Assembly (NCBI GenBank): GCA_052400665.1
Contig: JBQTGK010000005.1
Length of the DNA stretch: 64,000 nt
Origin: JBQTGK01 sp052400665
GTDB lineage: Bacteria; Bacteroidota; Bacteroidia; Bacteroidales; Marinifilaceae
Reading direction: 5' to 3' (one strand)
This document shows, one piece after another, positions 8,136 to 16,723 of the stretch. The notes beneath the pieces are model-generated. The model did not search any database and had not been told where the DNA came from. It was given only the letters and a program-made list of their open reading frames with translations. Every line of letters begins with the position of its first letter. The stretch's first letter is position 1. Made by a program: the position numbers and the translations under genes.

Positions 8136-9092
8136 ATGAAAAAGCTGGCAGTGGGTATCGATATTGGTGGAACTCATACTGTTTTTGGTTTGGTAGACAG
8201 GGATGGGAATAATTTGGTGCAGGATTCTATTTTTACTAAAGATTTTCTGCTGTTTGATGATTTTGTTCAGGAAATAGTTCAGCGAATTAAAAAGCTTCAA
8301 CTCAAAAACGGAAGTGATTTTCAAATTGTAGGCCTTGGAGTGGGTGCTCCCAATGCTAACTTTAACGATGGCTGTATTCAAGAAGCTTCGAATCTACCCT
8401 GGACCGGGAAATTACATTTAGGACAACAGCTAAGAGATGGATTTTCGCTTCCCGTCTACGTAACCAACGATGCAAATGCGTCGGCATTGGCCGAAATGCT
8501 TTATGGAGGTGCTGTGGGAATGAAAAATTTTATGGTCTTAACGCTTGGTACCGGTCTTGGAAGTGGAATTGTTGTGAACAATGAATTGGTTTACGGACAT
8601 AGCGGTTTAGCAGGAGAGATGGGACATATTATTGTTAGACCCGATGGCCGGCAATGTGGCTGCGGACGAAATGGATGTCTGGAAACCTATGTTTCCGCTA
8701 CAGGTATTAAAAGAACTGTTAGCAAGCTTTTGGCAAAGTATTCCTACAAAAGCGACTTAAGAAGTATTCCATTTAATAAAATGAGCGCAAAAAGATTGGC
8801 TCATGCTGCTTATGCTGGCGATATTATTGCCATTGAAGCCTTCGAATTTACGGGTAAAATATTAGGAATCGCACTCGCAAATGCTGTCGCATTAAATAAT
8901 CCGCAAGCTATTTTTTTAGCGGGTGGACTTTCCAAAGCTGGCGATCTACTACTTAAGCCAACTCAATACCACATGGAGGAAAATATGCTTTCGGTGTTTA
9001 AAGGAAAAACCATACTTAAAATTACTTCGGTAACAGGAAATTCTGGTATTTTGGGTTCTGCTGCTATGGTTTGGAAATTAATTGACGGATAA
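8136..9092 (+). CDS. ROK-family sugar kinase, glucokinase-like (318 aa)
   Basis: Cytoplasmic ATP-dependent hexose kinase of the ROK family. It shows the phosphate loop GIDIGGTHTVFGLVD at the N-terminus, the catalytic-Asp segment VTNDANASALAEM (about 110), the GEMGHIIV sugar-binding segment and the ROK zinc motif CGCGRNGCLE at about 175, with all three Cys plus the preceding His. The length is typical. The start codon lies 33 bp after the adaptor gene, so cotranscription is possible, but I see no functional link to peptide export. The exact sugar (glucose or N-acetylmannosamine, for example) cannot be read from the sequence. Confidence 0.9.
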   Translation: MKKLAVGIDIGGTHTVFGLVDRDGNNLVQDSIFTKDFLLFDDFVQEIVQRIKKLQLKNGSDFQIVGLGVGAPNANFNDGCIQEASNLPWTGKLHLGQQLRDGFSLPVYVTNDANASALAEMLYGGAVGMKNFMVLTLGTGLGSGIVVNNELVYGHSGLAGEMGHIIVRPDGRQCGCGRNGCLETYVSATGIKRTVSKLLAKYSYKSDLRSIPFNKMSAKRLAHAAYAGDIIAIEAFEFTGKILGIALANAVALNNPQAIFLAGGLSKAGDLLLKPTQYHMEENMLSVFKGKTILKITSVTGNSGILGSAAMVWKLIDG

Positions 9093-9195
9093 GTTTTATT
9101 GCACTTGTTTTGGGCTTATTACAGCCCTTTATTTGTAATGCCTGTTATAATTAGTAGATTTGATTCTATTTTACCTTAAAAACTGGCATTTATCC

Positions 9196-10185
9196 ATGAA
9201 ATTCATCCTAAGTTTGTGTCTTGTTCTTTTGATCAGTGTAAATATTTCTCTGGCTCAAAAATTAGTAGAACCTTTCCCTACACACAATCAGAGTCCTTTG
9301 ATACACTTTTTTGGATTACAGGTAAATAGTGGGGGTGTGCTTCTTCACAAAAACGAGTTTATTTTTAGCAATTATCTAAGTATTGCTAATAATGCCACCA
9401 TCTCACAATTCAGCGATGAGCTGGTGTATTTTGATGGAGAAATGTATCGCAACGATATAAGACTTCGATATGGGCTTTCAGATAGATTTGAATTATCACT
9501 ATGTTTACCATTGGTGCGACATTCTGGTGGAATGATGGACTCCTTTATTAGTAATTGGCACGAAGCTTTTGGTTTGCCGGGTAAAGCGCGCGAAACCATG
9601 CAAAATTATAATCTTACCTATTTGTATCAGGAAAACAATCGAACCATTGTTTCCATGAGCGAAGGAAAACTTAAAATTGGTGATATTTCTCTCGGTATTG
9701 GAACTTCTTTGTTCAAAACCAAAAATCATTATCTCGCTTTACGCGGATTTGTAAAGCTACCTACAGGAAAAAAAGAAGATTTGGTGGGTAGCGGTACTTG
9801 CGATTTTGGTCTGCAAATAAACGGTACAATTTATCCTGAAAGGAGAGAGAATAAATTTAGCTGGTTTTATTCGCTTGCATACTTAAGAATTGGTGCTGGA
9901 GCGCTTTTAGAAGATCGAATTACCAGAAATATAGCATTTGGAAATTGTGGATTTGCCTGGTATTTAGGAAAGCGATTTATCCCAAAATTACAATTCGATT
10001 TTCATTCTGCCTTTTATAAGGATTCCATTACCAAACAGTTGGGGGATAGTTCTGTTCAATTGGTTTTAGGTAGCGATTATTGTATTTCTAAAAAGTTAAT
10101 TTTGTCCGCTTCGTTTACCGAAGATTTAATCGTGAATACTTCCCCCGATTTTGTCTTGCAATTTGGACTTTCATATCAATTATAA
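9196..10185 (+). CDS. Outer-membrane protein, DUF3187-like (329 aa)
   Basis: The ATG at 9196 starts a clean signal peptide (MKFILSLCLVLLISVNISLA); an upstream in-frame start at 9160 would put 12 extra residues before it and is less likely. The mature part is rich in alternating beta strands and aromatic residues, with RLRYGLSDRFELSLCLPL near 95 and a terminal FGLSYQL that fits a barrel C-terminus. It resembles DUF3187-type outer-membrane proteins, recalled from memory. Function unknown. The YccF gene follows 11 bp later, probably in the same transcript. Confidence 0.65.
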   Translation: MKFILSLCLVLLISVNISLAQKLVEPFPTHNQSPLIHFFGLQVNSGGVLLHKNEFIFSNYLSIANNATISQFSDELVYFDGEMYRNDIRLRYGLSDRFELSLCLPLVRHSGGMMDSFISNWHEAFGLPGKARETMQNYNLTYLYQENNRTIVSMSEGKLKIGDISLGIGTSLFKTKNHYLALRGFVKLPTGKKEDLVGSGTCDFGLQINGTIYPERRENKFSWFYSLAYLRIGAGALLEDRITRNIAFGNCGFAWYLGKRFIPKLQFDFHSAFYKDSITKQLGDSSVQLVLGSDYCISKKLILSASFTEDLIVNTSPDFVLQFGLSYQL

Positions 10186-10196
10186 AATAGTATAAA

Positions 10197-10565
10197 ATGA
10201 GTATCATAGGAAATTTAATTTGGATTGTATTTGGTGGAATATTTATTTTTCTGGAATACCTTATTGCTGGATTATTAATGTGTTTTACCATTGTAGGTAT
10301 TCCTTTCGGGATAAAAATTATTCAGTTATCAGTACTGGCTTTGTTTCCTTTCGGTCAAAAAGTAGAGCATAACGAGCACGCAGGCGGATGTCTTAGTATT
10401 ATCTTGAATATTATCTGGATATTTATTGGAGGAATTTGGATTGCCTTAACACATGTACTATTTGCTTTATTATTTGCAATTACAATTATTGGAATTCCTT
10501 TCGCCGCACAGCACATGAAATTGGCAGGATTTGCTTTAACACCTTTTGGTAAAAGTATTCGGTAG
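10197..10565 (+). CDS. YccF-domain inner-membrane protein (122 aa)
   Basis: Small membrane protein with two tandem YccF repeats: each has a hydrophobic hairpin ending in a conserved (I)VGIPFG or IGIPFA turn (about 36-42 and 97-102) followed by a short segment with L.P(F)G. Four membrane helices are expected. The family is widespread and its function is unknown. The gene closes a two-gene unit with the barrel protein upstream. Confidence 0.85.
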   Translation: MSIIGNLIWIVFGGIFIFLEYLIAGLLMCFTIVGIPFGIKIIQLSVLALFPFGQKVEHNEHAGGCLSIILNIIWIFIGGIWIALTHVLFALLFAITIIGIPFAAQHMKLAGFALTPFGKSIR

Positions 10566-10831
10566 ATTTAAAACACTAAAGTCTATAAAAAGAAATATCC
10601 CGGCCGGAGAGGCACGGGATTTTCACAAAATACTTAAACAACAAACACTAACATAAACGTTCCTTAACGCGTATGGTGAGCAAAAATGAGAAAAATAAAC
10701 GGGATATAAAAGTGTTTCAAGCAGATATAATCTCTGAATTATCAAATACATGCATCGAAAACGTTTGTGTGGTGCTTATTTATTCTCGATATAAATACTG
10801 AAAGGTCTTTTTTATAGATATTTATCAATAT

Positions 10832-10847
10832 TGCTTCACGTGGAACA
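10832..10847. other. parS-like site (imperfect)
   Basis: TGCTTCACGTGGAACA matches the palindrome TGTTCCACGTGGAACA at 14 of 16 positions and keeps the CACGTG centre of the ParB site. A better copy lies at 24121-24136. Its intergenic position fits a ParB nucleation site of secondary strength. Confidence 0.5.
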
Positions 10848-10912
10848 TGAAAAAAAATGTTCATATTTCATTTTCAGATACTTTCTGAAATGAACGAACC
10901 ATAAAAATCTCA

Positions 10913-10920
10913 TATCTTTG
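10913..10920 (+). promoter_or_regulatory. -7 promoter box (TATCTTTG) of the flippase gene
   Basis: TATCTTTG fits the Bacteroidota -7 consensus TAnnTTTG and lies 28 bp before the TTG start codon. No good -33 TTG is present at the usual 17-23 bp, so only the downstream box is supported. Confidence 0.5.
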
Positions 10921-10948
10921 CAGATCTTAACTTAAAAATTCATAAAAA

Positions 10949-12433
10949 TTGAATCCATTAAAAAAATTAGCAGGTGAAACTGCAATTTACGGTTTAAGCT
11001 CTATTTTGGGCCGTTTTTTAAATTGGTTGCTGGTACCCTTGTATACCTATGTTTTTGTTCCCGAACAGTACGGTATTGTTACCAATCTAATGTCTTATGT
11101 TGCAATTTTACTGGTCCTGCTAACCTACGGTATGGAAACTGGTTTTTTTCGTTTCGCAAGCGATAAAAAAAATACCGATCTGACTTTTTCAACAGGATTC
11201 ATAAGTTTAATTTTTACCAGCTTTTGTTTCTGGATTCTGGTTTTTGTATTTCTAAATCCATTAGCCGATTTTCTCGATATCGCTCAAAATAAGGAGTATA
11301 TAGTTTTGCTATCAGTAACACTTGGTTTTGATGCCATTACAGCACTTCCATTTGCCAAATTACGTTTGCTAAATAGAGCATTTCGATATGCAGGTTTAAA
11401 ACTTATAAATATATTTTCTAATCTTGGTATTAACCTTTTCTTTCTTGTCTTATGTCCATGGATTAATACACATTATCCTGATAGTCCCATTCGTGCAATA
11501 TGGAATCCAGAAATAGGAATTGGTTATATATTTATTGCATTTGCCGTATCATCTGTAATAAATTTCCTATTACTCATACCCGATTTTTATCAGATAAAAT
11601 TCAAACTAGACTGGACACTTTTAAAGAAAATTTTGTCTTATACCTGGCCAATTTTAATTGTTAGTATTTGCGGAATGATAAATATTAACATGGATAAAAT
11701 GTTAATGCCATATTTAATTCCAGAGGATATGGATCCTTTTTATCAAACCGGAATCTATGGTGCCAACTATAAGCTAGCAGTAGTTATGACTCTATTTATA
11801 CAAGCCTTTCGATATGCCTTCGAACCCTTTTTCTTTAATCAGGCTAAGCAAAAAAACTCCAAACAAACCTATGCCGATGTGCTCAAGTATTTTGTTGTAT
11901 TTGGCTTGTTTATATTCCTGGGGGTTATGTTTTATATTGATATTGTAAAACTACTTATTAAATCGAGTTATCACGAGGGAATTGGAATTGTTCCCTATGT
12001 GCTCTTAGGGAATTTATTTTTTGGTGTATTCTTTTCTCTTTCTCTGTGGTACAAGTTGGCCGATAAAACCCGAATGGGAGCAAAAATTGCTTTTTTAGGT
12101 TCACTCATTACAGTTGTTTTAAATGTAATACTGGTTCCGCGCCTCGGCTATTATGGTTCAGCCTATGCAGTTTTGGTTTGTTTTGCCCTTATGATGATTG
12201 TGTCATACATACTTGGACAAAAGTACTATCCTGTTCCTTACGATTTAAAGCGAATCTTTATGTACTTTATTTCGGCCATGCTGCTCTATGCAATAAGTAC
12301 ATATATTCAGTTCGATAATCAATGGATTAAGATGGCAGCTAAAACGCCTTTGCTACTTGTTTTTTTGCTTCTGATTATTCAAAAGGAGAATTTATGGAAT
12401 CCTGTTTTTCACTTACTGCGTTTACGTAAGTAG
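10949..12433 (+). CDS. Oligosaccharide flippase of the MOP superfamily (494 aa)
   Basis: Polytopic inner-membrane protein with about 12-14 predicted helices, beginning MNPLKKLAGETAIYGLSS, a typical start for Wzx-like flippases in Bacteroidota. Such proteins turn lipid-linked sugars to the periplasmic face for polysaccharide or lipid assembly. The start is a TTG at 10949; no ATG is nearby in frame and the conserved N-terminus begins exactly here. The gene stands before dut, a common order in this phylum. Its substrate cannot be read from the sequence; there are no glycosyltransferase genes around it, though a sugar nucleotidyltransferase follows at 13069. Confidence 0.88.
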   Translation: MNPLKKLAGETAIYGLSSILGRFLNWLLVPLYTYVFVPEQYGIVTNLMSYVAILLVLLTYGMETGFFRFASDKKNTDLTFSTGFISLIFTSFCFWILVFVFLNPLADFLDIAQNKEYIVLLSVTLGFDAITALPFAKLRLLNRAFRYAGLKLINIFSNLGINLFFLVLCPWINTHYPDSPIRAIWNPEIGIGYIFIAFAVSSVINFLLLIPDFYQIKFKLDWTLLKKILSYTWPILIVSICGMININMDKMLMPYLIPEDMDPFYQTGIYGANYKLAVVMTLFIQAFRYAFEPFFFNQAKQKNSKQTYADVLKYFVVFGLFIFLGVMFYIDIVKLLIKSSYHEGIGIVPYVLLGNLFFGVFFSLSLWYKLADKTRMGAKIAFLGSLITVVLNVILVPRLGYYGSAYAVLVCFALMMIVSYILGQKYYPVPYDLKRIFMYFISAMLLYAISTYIQFDNQWIKMAAKTPLLLVFLLLIIQKENLWNPVFHLLRLRK

Positions 12434-12531
12434 TCGATATTCATTCATAATTTTATCTTTTATAAGAAGAATGAAAAATGTACCTTAGCAAATTGTAAAA
12501 TTACAAGATTAACTAAATAAATTATATAGTG

Positions 12532-12963
12532 ATGAAAGTAAAAATCGTAAATAAATCGAAACACGATTTACCAAAATATAGTACAGAACTATCTGCTGGT
12601 ATGGATTTAAGAGCTAACTTATCCGAACCGGTTTTTCTGCAATCGCTCGAAAGAAGATTAATTAAAACAGGTTTGTTTATTGAGTTGCCTGCAGGTTACG
12701 AGGCACAAATTAGACCCCGAAGTGGAATGGCCCTAAAAGAAGGTATTACAGTATTAAATACACCTGGAACTATCGATGCAGATTACCGTGGAGAAATTGG
12801 TGTGATTCTTGCCAATCTATCGAATCAGATTGTTGAAATAAAAGATGGCGAAAGAATTTGTCAAATGGTGATTGCTAGTCATGAAACAGTTAAGTGGGAG
12901 CCTGTTGAAGAGCTTGAAAACTCGGAACGTGGGGCCGGGGGTTTTGGCCACACCGGAAAATAA
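12532..12963 (+). CDS. dut: Deoxyuridine 5'-triphosphate nucleotidohydrolase
   Basis: Hydrolyses dUTP to dUMP and pyrophosphate, keeping uracil out of DNA and feeding dTMP synthesis. All trimeric dUTPase motifs are visible: motif 1 SAGMDLRA (about 21-28), motif 2 RPRSGMALKEG (about 63-73), motif 3 GTIDADYRGEIGV (about 82-94), motif 4 near 108-115 and the C-terminal glycine-rich arm RGAGGFGHTGK. His replaces the usual Ser in the arm. Start: ATG at 12532 rather than the GTG one codon earlier. Length, 143 aa, is normal. It lies between the flippase and the nucleotidyltransferase. Confidence 0.95.
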   Translation: MKVKIVNKSKHDLPKYSTELSAGMDLRANLSEPVFLQSLERRLIKTGLFIELPAGYEAQIRPRSGMALKEGITVLNTPGTIDADYRGEIGVILANLSNQIVEIKDGERICQMVIASHETVKWEPVEELENSERGAGGFGHTGK

Positions 12964-12984
12964 GAAAGCGTTAAAAAATATTAA

Positions 12985-13019
12985 TTTGGATTAAAATAAT
13001 TTTGTAAAGATTACATTTG
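12985..13019 (+). promoter_or_regulatory. Promoter before the nucleotidyltransferase operon
   Basis: TTTG at 12985-12988 and TACATTTG at 13012-13019, 23 bp apart, match the Bacteroidota -33/-7 consensus (TTG, TAnnTTTG). The start codon follows about 50 bp downstream. Likely drives the 13069-17950 run of closely spaced genes. Confidence 0.5.
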
Positions 13020-13068
13020 GACCTCATTACATCTATTTTATACATTACTACTACAAAATAACAAGTAA

Positions 13069-14073
13069 ATGAAAATTATTGTACCAATGGCAGGTATGGG
13101 GAAACGCATGCGTCCGCATACACTCACTGTACCAAAACCATTAATTCCTATAGCAGGAAAACCTATTGTTCAGCGTTTGGTTGAAGAAATTGCAAAAGTA
13201 TCGAACGATAAGATCGATGAAATTGCATTTATTATTGGTGATTTTGGCAAGGAAGTTGAGCAAACATTATGCGAAATTGCCGAAAATATTGGCGCAAAAG
13301 CTAGTATTTATTATCAGACCGAAGCTTTGGGAACTGCCCATGCAATTCATTGTGCAGCAAAATCCTTATCCGATAAGGTAGTTGTTGCTTTCGCAGATAC
13401 TTTGTTTAAAGCCGATTTTGTTTTAGATGCCGAAGCTGATAGCGTTATTTGGGTGCAAAAGGTTGAAGATCCTTCGGCTTTTGGGGTTGTAAAACTTGGT
13501 GAGGATAATAAAATTACCGATTTTGTAGAAAAGCCACTGGATTTTGTTTCCGATTTGGCAATTATTGGTATTTACTATTTTAAAGATGGTGAAAACCTTA
13601 GAAACGAATTACAGTATTTGTTAGATAATAAAGTATTGGTTAATGGAGAATATCAGTTAACCGACGCTTTGGAAAATATGAAGAATAAAGGTTTGGTGTT
13701 TAAACCAGGCCAGGTAATTGAGTGGATGGATTGTGGTAATAAAGATGCTACTGTTCACACCAATCAAAGAATTTTAGAATATCATAAAAACGACGAATTG
13801 GCTTGTTCTTCGGCAAAATATGAGAATTCTATTATTATTCCTCCGTGTTATATCGGAAAGGATGTTAAAATTGTTAATTCGGTTGTTGGGCCACACGTTT
13901 CGGTTGGCGCAGGAACTACAGTAAGTAATACATTGGTTCGCAATTCTATTATTCAGCGAAATTCTATTCTTGAAAATTTAAATCTTGATAATTCAATGAT
14001 TGGTAATCATGTAGAGATTCAGGGAGATGTTTCGGAAATGAATGTTGGAGATTTTGCAAGTTTCTCAAAATAA
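13069..14073 (+). CDS. Sugar-phosphate nucleotidyltransferase (334 aa)
   Basis: Joins a sugar-1-phosphate to an NTP to make a nucleotide sugar. The N-terminal NTP-transferase fold has the signature GMGKRMRPHT..KPLIPIAGKP at residues 9-31, a GTAHAI nucleotide-binding segment near 88 and the metal-binding FADTLF near 108. The C-terminal part (about 245-330) has hexapeptide-like repeats (YIGKDVKIVNSVVGPHVSVG) that form a left-handed helix. The family includes glucose-1-phosphate thymidylyltransferases and mannose-1-phosphate guanylyltransferases; the sugar and nucleotide cannot be fixed here. It starts a tight gene run: the TPR gene follows 7 bp later. Confidence 0.88.
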   Translation: MKIIVPMAGMGKRMRPHTLTVPKPLIPIAGKPIVQRLVEEIAKVSNDKIDEIAFIIGDFGKEVEQTLCEIAENIGAKASIYYQTEALGTAHAIHCAAKSLSDKVVVAFADTLFKADFVLDAEADSVIWVQKVEDPSAFGVVKLGEDNKITDFVEKPLDFVSDLAIIGIYYFKDGENLRNELQYLLDNKVLVNGEYQLTDALENMKNKGLVFKPGQVIEWMDCGNKDATVHTNQRILEYHKNDELACSSAKYENSIIIPPCYIGKDVKIVNSVVGPHVSVGAGTTVSNTLVRNSIIQRNSILENLNLDNSMIGNHVEIQGDVSEMNVGDFASFSK

Positions 14074-14080
14074 GTAGTGG

Positions 14081-15859
14081 ATGAAAGCAGGAAGTAGATT
14101 TATTATAGCAATGTTAACTGGAGGTTTTTTATTATCAGGAACTCCAGTAATGGCAAAGAATATGAATTTTGCACCTAAAAAAGATAAGGTGCAGAAAGAG
14201 GTGATATTGACTGAACAACAAAAACTTGAGTTCGATTTTGCATTTGCAGAAGCAACAAAAGCTGTGTTGTTAGGTGAGGTAGAGAAGGGTATTTCTTTGT
14301 ATGCTTCCTGTATTAAAATTGATCCATCGAGTGCTGTGGTTCGTTATGAACTGGCTAATATTTATTTGAGTCAGGGGAATTTAAACAGTGCTTTAGAATT
14401 ATCTAGAGGAGCTGTTAAACTGCGTCCTCAAAATCTATGGTATCAGATCCAACTGGCGAATATTTACCAGAAAAAATCGATGATAGATCAGGCTTGTAAA
14501 GTTTATAGCGATTTAATCGAGATGAATCCTGATAGAAACGACTTCTATTACTTGCAAGCTTCATTATTAGCTTCGGTTGAAAAATTCGAAGAGGCCATAG
14601 AAGTGTACAATCGCTTAGAGAAGAAAATAGGCTTACAGGAAGGTGTATCGCTCGAAAAAGAAAGATTGTACATAAAGCTTGGCAACAAGAAAATGGCTTA
14701 TGCCGAGGTTCAGAATTTGATTAAAAAGTATCCATACAGGGCCGATTTTTACGGAATGCTTGCCGATCTTTACTTGGCGGACAATCAGGAAGATAAGGCT
14801 TTTAAACAGTATCAGGAAATATTAAAAATAGATCCTAACAATGGTTTGGTTCACTTTTATTTATCCGATTTTTATCGTAAAAAAGGCGAAATAGAAAAAA
14901 GTAATGAATCATTAGCAAAGGCCTTTGAACAGAAAGAGGTGGAATCCGATCAGAAAATTCAATATTTAATTGCTTTGTTAATGAATCCTGATAATGAAAA
15001 ATTGTCGGATGACTATCTAAAATCACTATTGGATATTCTAGTGAAAGTCCATCCTGGAAATGTAAGGGTTCATGCTCTTTATGCTGATTTTTTGCGTAAA
15101 AGAGACGATAATGAAGGTGCAAAATACCATCTCGAAAAAGTATTGGAAGAGGAAAAATCAAATTACGTGGTTTGGGAAGAACTTCTTTTAATTCATAATC
15201 AATTACTCGATTTTGATAGTATGCTAACTGTTAGCAGCGAGGCTTTACAATATTTTCCAGCTCAGCCTTTGTTATATATATTCAAAGGTGTTGCAGCTGC
15301 CCAAAAAGAAGATTATAAAACCGCAATAGACGCTTTCGAGAGTGGAATGAATTATATTGGTGATAATGTAAAATTGCGCGTTCAGTTTAAGACGTATATG
15401 GGTGATGCCTACTATCAAATCGGAGATTCGAAGAAAGCTTTTAAAGCCTACGATGAAGTTTTACTTTTTGAACCCAACAATGTTATTGTGCTGAATAATT
15501 ATAGTTATTATTTGTCGGTAAAAGGTGAAAAACTTGAAAAAGCAAAAGACATGAGCTCTATTTGTGTGAAGCTTGAACCTGAAAATTCTACCTATTTAGA
15601 TACACATGCTTGGGTACTATATCAGCTCGGAAAATATGAGGAGGCGCGAGTTTTTATGGAGAAAGCAATTAAGTTTGGAAACGAAGAATCGGCGGTTGTT
15701 GTCGAACATTATGGTGATATTTTATTCCGCTTAGGTAATAATGAGAAGGCTTTACAAGAGTGGAAAAAAGCCATGGAAATTGGCGAAGGTTCAAAATATC
15801 TTGCCGAAAAAGTAAAAACCGGGGCTATTCCTGAACAGATACAAAAGGATGAAAACTAA
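14081..15859 (+). CDS. TPR-repeat exported protein (592 aa)
   Basis: A signal segment (about residues 1-26, ending PVMAK) is followed by an array of at least ten tetratricopeptide repeats covering almost the whole length, with typical A..L..A/P.N motifs (for instance YAKYEEAR-like, SKKAFKAYDEVLLFEPNN). It is therefore probably a periplasmic scaffold. The last 11 bp overlap the start of the DUF4292 gene, and the set nucleotidyltransferase–TPR–DUF4292–EnvC-like recurs in Bacteroidota, hinting at an envelope task. The exact role is unknown. Confidence 0.85.
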   Translation: MKAGSRFIIAMLTGGFLLSGTPVMAKNMNFAPKKDKVQKEVILTEQQKLEFDFAFAEATKAVLLGEVEKGISLYASCIKIDPSSAVVRYELANIYLSQGNLNSALELSRGAVKLRPQNLWYQIQLANIYQKKSMIDQACKVYSDLIEMNPDRNDFYYLQASLLASVEKFEEAIEVYNRLEKKIGLQEGVSLEKERLYIKLGNKKMAYAEVQNLIKKYPYRADFYGMLADLYLADNQEDKAFKQYQEILKIDPNNGLVHFYLSDFYRKKGEIEKSNESLAKAFEQKEVESDQKIQYLIALLMNPDNEKLSDDYLKSLLDILVKVHPGNVRVHALYADFLRKRDDNEGAKYHLEKVLEEEKSNYVVWEELLLIHNQLLDFDSMLTVSSEALQYFPAQPLLYIFKGVAAAQKEDYKTAIDAFESGMNYIGDNVKLRVQFKTYMGDAYYQIGDSKKAFKAYDEVLLFEPNNVIVLNNYSYYLSVKGEKLEKAKDMSSICVKLEPENSTYLDTHAWVLYQLGKYEEARVFMEKAIKFGNEESAVVVEHYGDILFRLGNNEKALQEWKKAMEIGEGSKYLAEKVKTGAIPEQIQKDEN

Positions 15860-16715
15860 ACCAATATCAAGATTTTTTTTCGGGGCTTTACTTCTGATTA
15901 TGGCCCTTTTTCAGTTTTCATGTCGATCTGTTCAAGAGTTGGGAATTGTTAAGGCGAAACCCATATCCGATGGTAAATTATATAGAAATTTATTGGATAG
16001 TAGTTTGCATTACAATAGTTTTTATGTGAAAAAATTTACGGCTAATTTTACAATTAAAGATGTAAAAAAGAGCTTTAAAGGAGCCATAAAAATTCAAAAA
16101 GATAGTTTAATATGGATTAGTATTACTGCTCCGGTGGGAGGTATCGAAGTGGCCAGGCTATTAATTAGTAAAGATTCTGTTAAGATGATTGACAGAATGA
16201 AAAAGAAATATTTTATTGATGACTTTAACTTTTTTAATGAACGTTTAAATGTGGATTTAAACTTTGAATCTCTTCAAAGTATTCTTACAAATTCTGTTTT
16301 TACAGCCGTAAATAGCGAAAAAGAAAAGTCATTTGTTCGTGGATTTAATGCTAGAATTATAAACAATATGTATGTGTTTATATCGGAAAAATCGCGTAAG
16401 GTCGATCGTAAATTAAGAAAAGATAAGCTAAGAAAATTAAATAGATTTGGATATCAAAAAATTGATATTGACCCTGCCTTAATGAGAATTACCGATGTTT
16501 TGGTAAAAGATTTTGAAGACGCCCGGGATATAAGTGTAAAATATCGTGATTTTAAATCCTATGATAACAATAAATTTCCGCAACGCTTAAGCTTTCAGGT
16601 TAAGGATCCAAAACATTTATTATCTTGTAGCTTAAAGTTTAATAAGATTTCTTTCGATGAGAAATTAAGATTTAGTTTCAAAATCTCAAGTAAATACGAA
16701 AGAATTTATCCGTAA
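15849..16715 (+). CDS. DUF4292 lipoprotein (288 aa)
   Basis: N-terminal signal with a lipobox ending FQFSC (Cys25), so it should be lipid-anchored. The body matches the DUF4292 family as I recall it, with the early segment NFTIKDVKKSFKGAIKIQKD, WISITAPVGGIEVARLLI and SVKMIDRMKKKYF in the order expected of a LolA/LolB-like half-barrel. By that fold it may bind lipid or lipoprotein, but this is inference. It overlaps the TPR gene and is followed after 8 bp by the EnvC-like gene. Confidence 0.82.
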   Translation: MKTKPISRFFFGALLLIMALFQFSCRSVQELGIVKAKPISDGKLYRNLLDSSLHYNSFYVKKFTANFTIKDVKKSFKGAIKIQKDSLIWISITAPVGGIEVARLLISKDSVKMIDRMKKKYFIDDFNFFNERLNVDLNFESLQSILTNSVFTAVNSEKEKSFVRGFNARIINNMYVFISEKSRKVDRKLRKDKLRKLNRFGYQKIDIDPALMRITDVLVKDFEDARDISVKYRDFKSYDNNKFPQRLSFQVKDPKHLLSCSLKFNKISFDEKLRFSFKISSKYERIYP

Positions 16716-16723
16716 ATCTAAAT

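Larger units (their letters stand above)
10566..10948. other. Intergenic region: weak hairpin, parS-like site and promoter
   Basis: No coding frame is supported in these 383 bp. Near the start, ATCCCG (10597-10602) can pair with CGGGAT (10615-10620) followed by TTTC, a possible weak terminator of the YccF gene. A parS-like palindrome lies at 10832-10847 and a -7 promoter box TATCTTTG at 10913-10920, before the flippase gene. Confidence 0.6.
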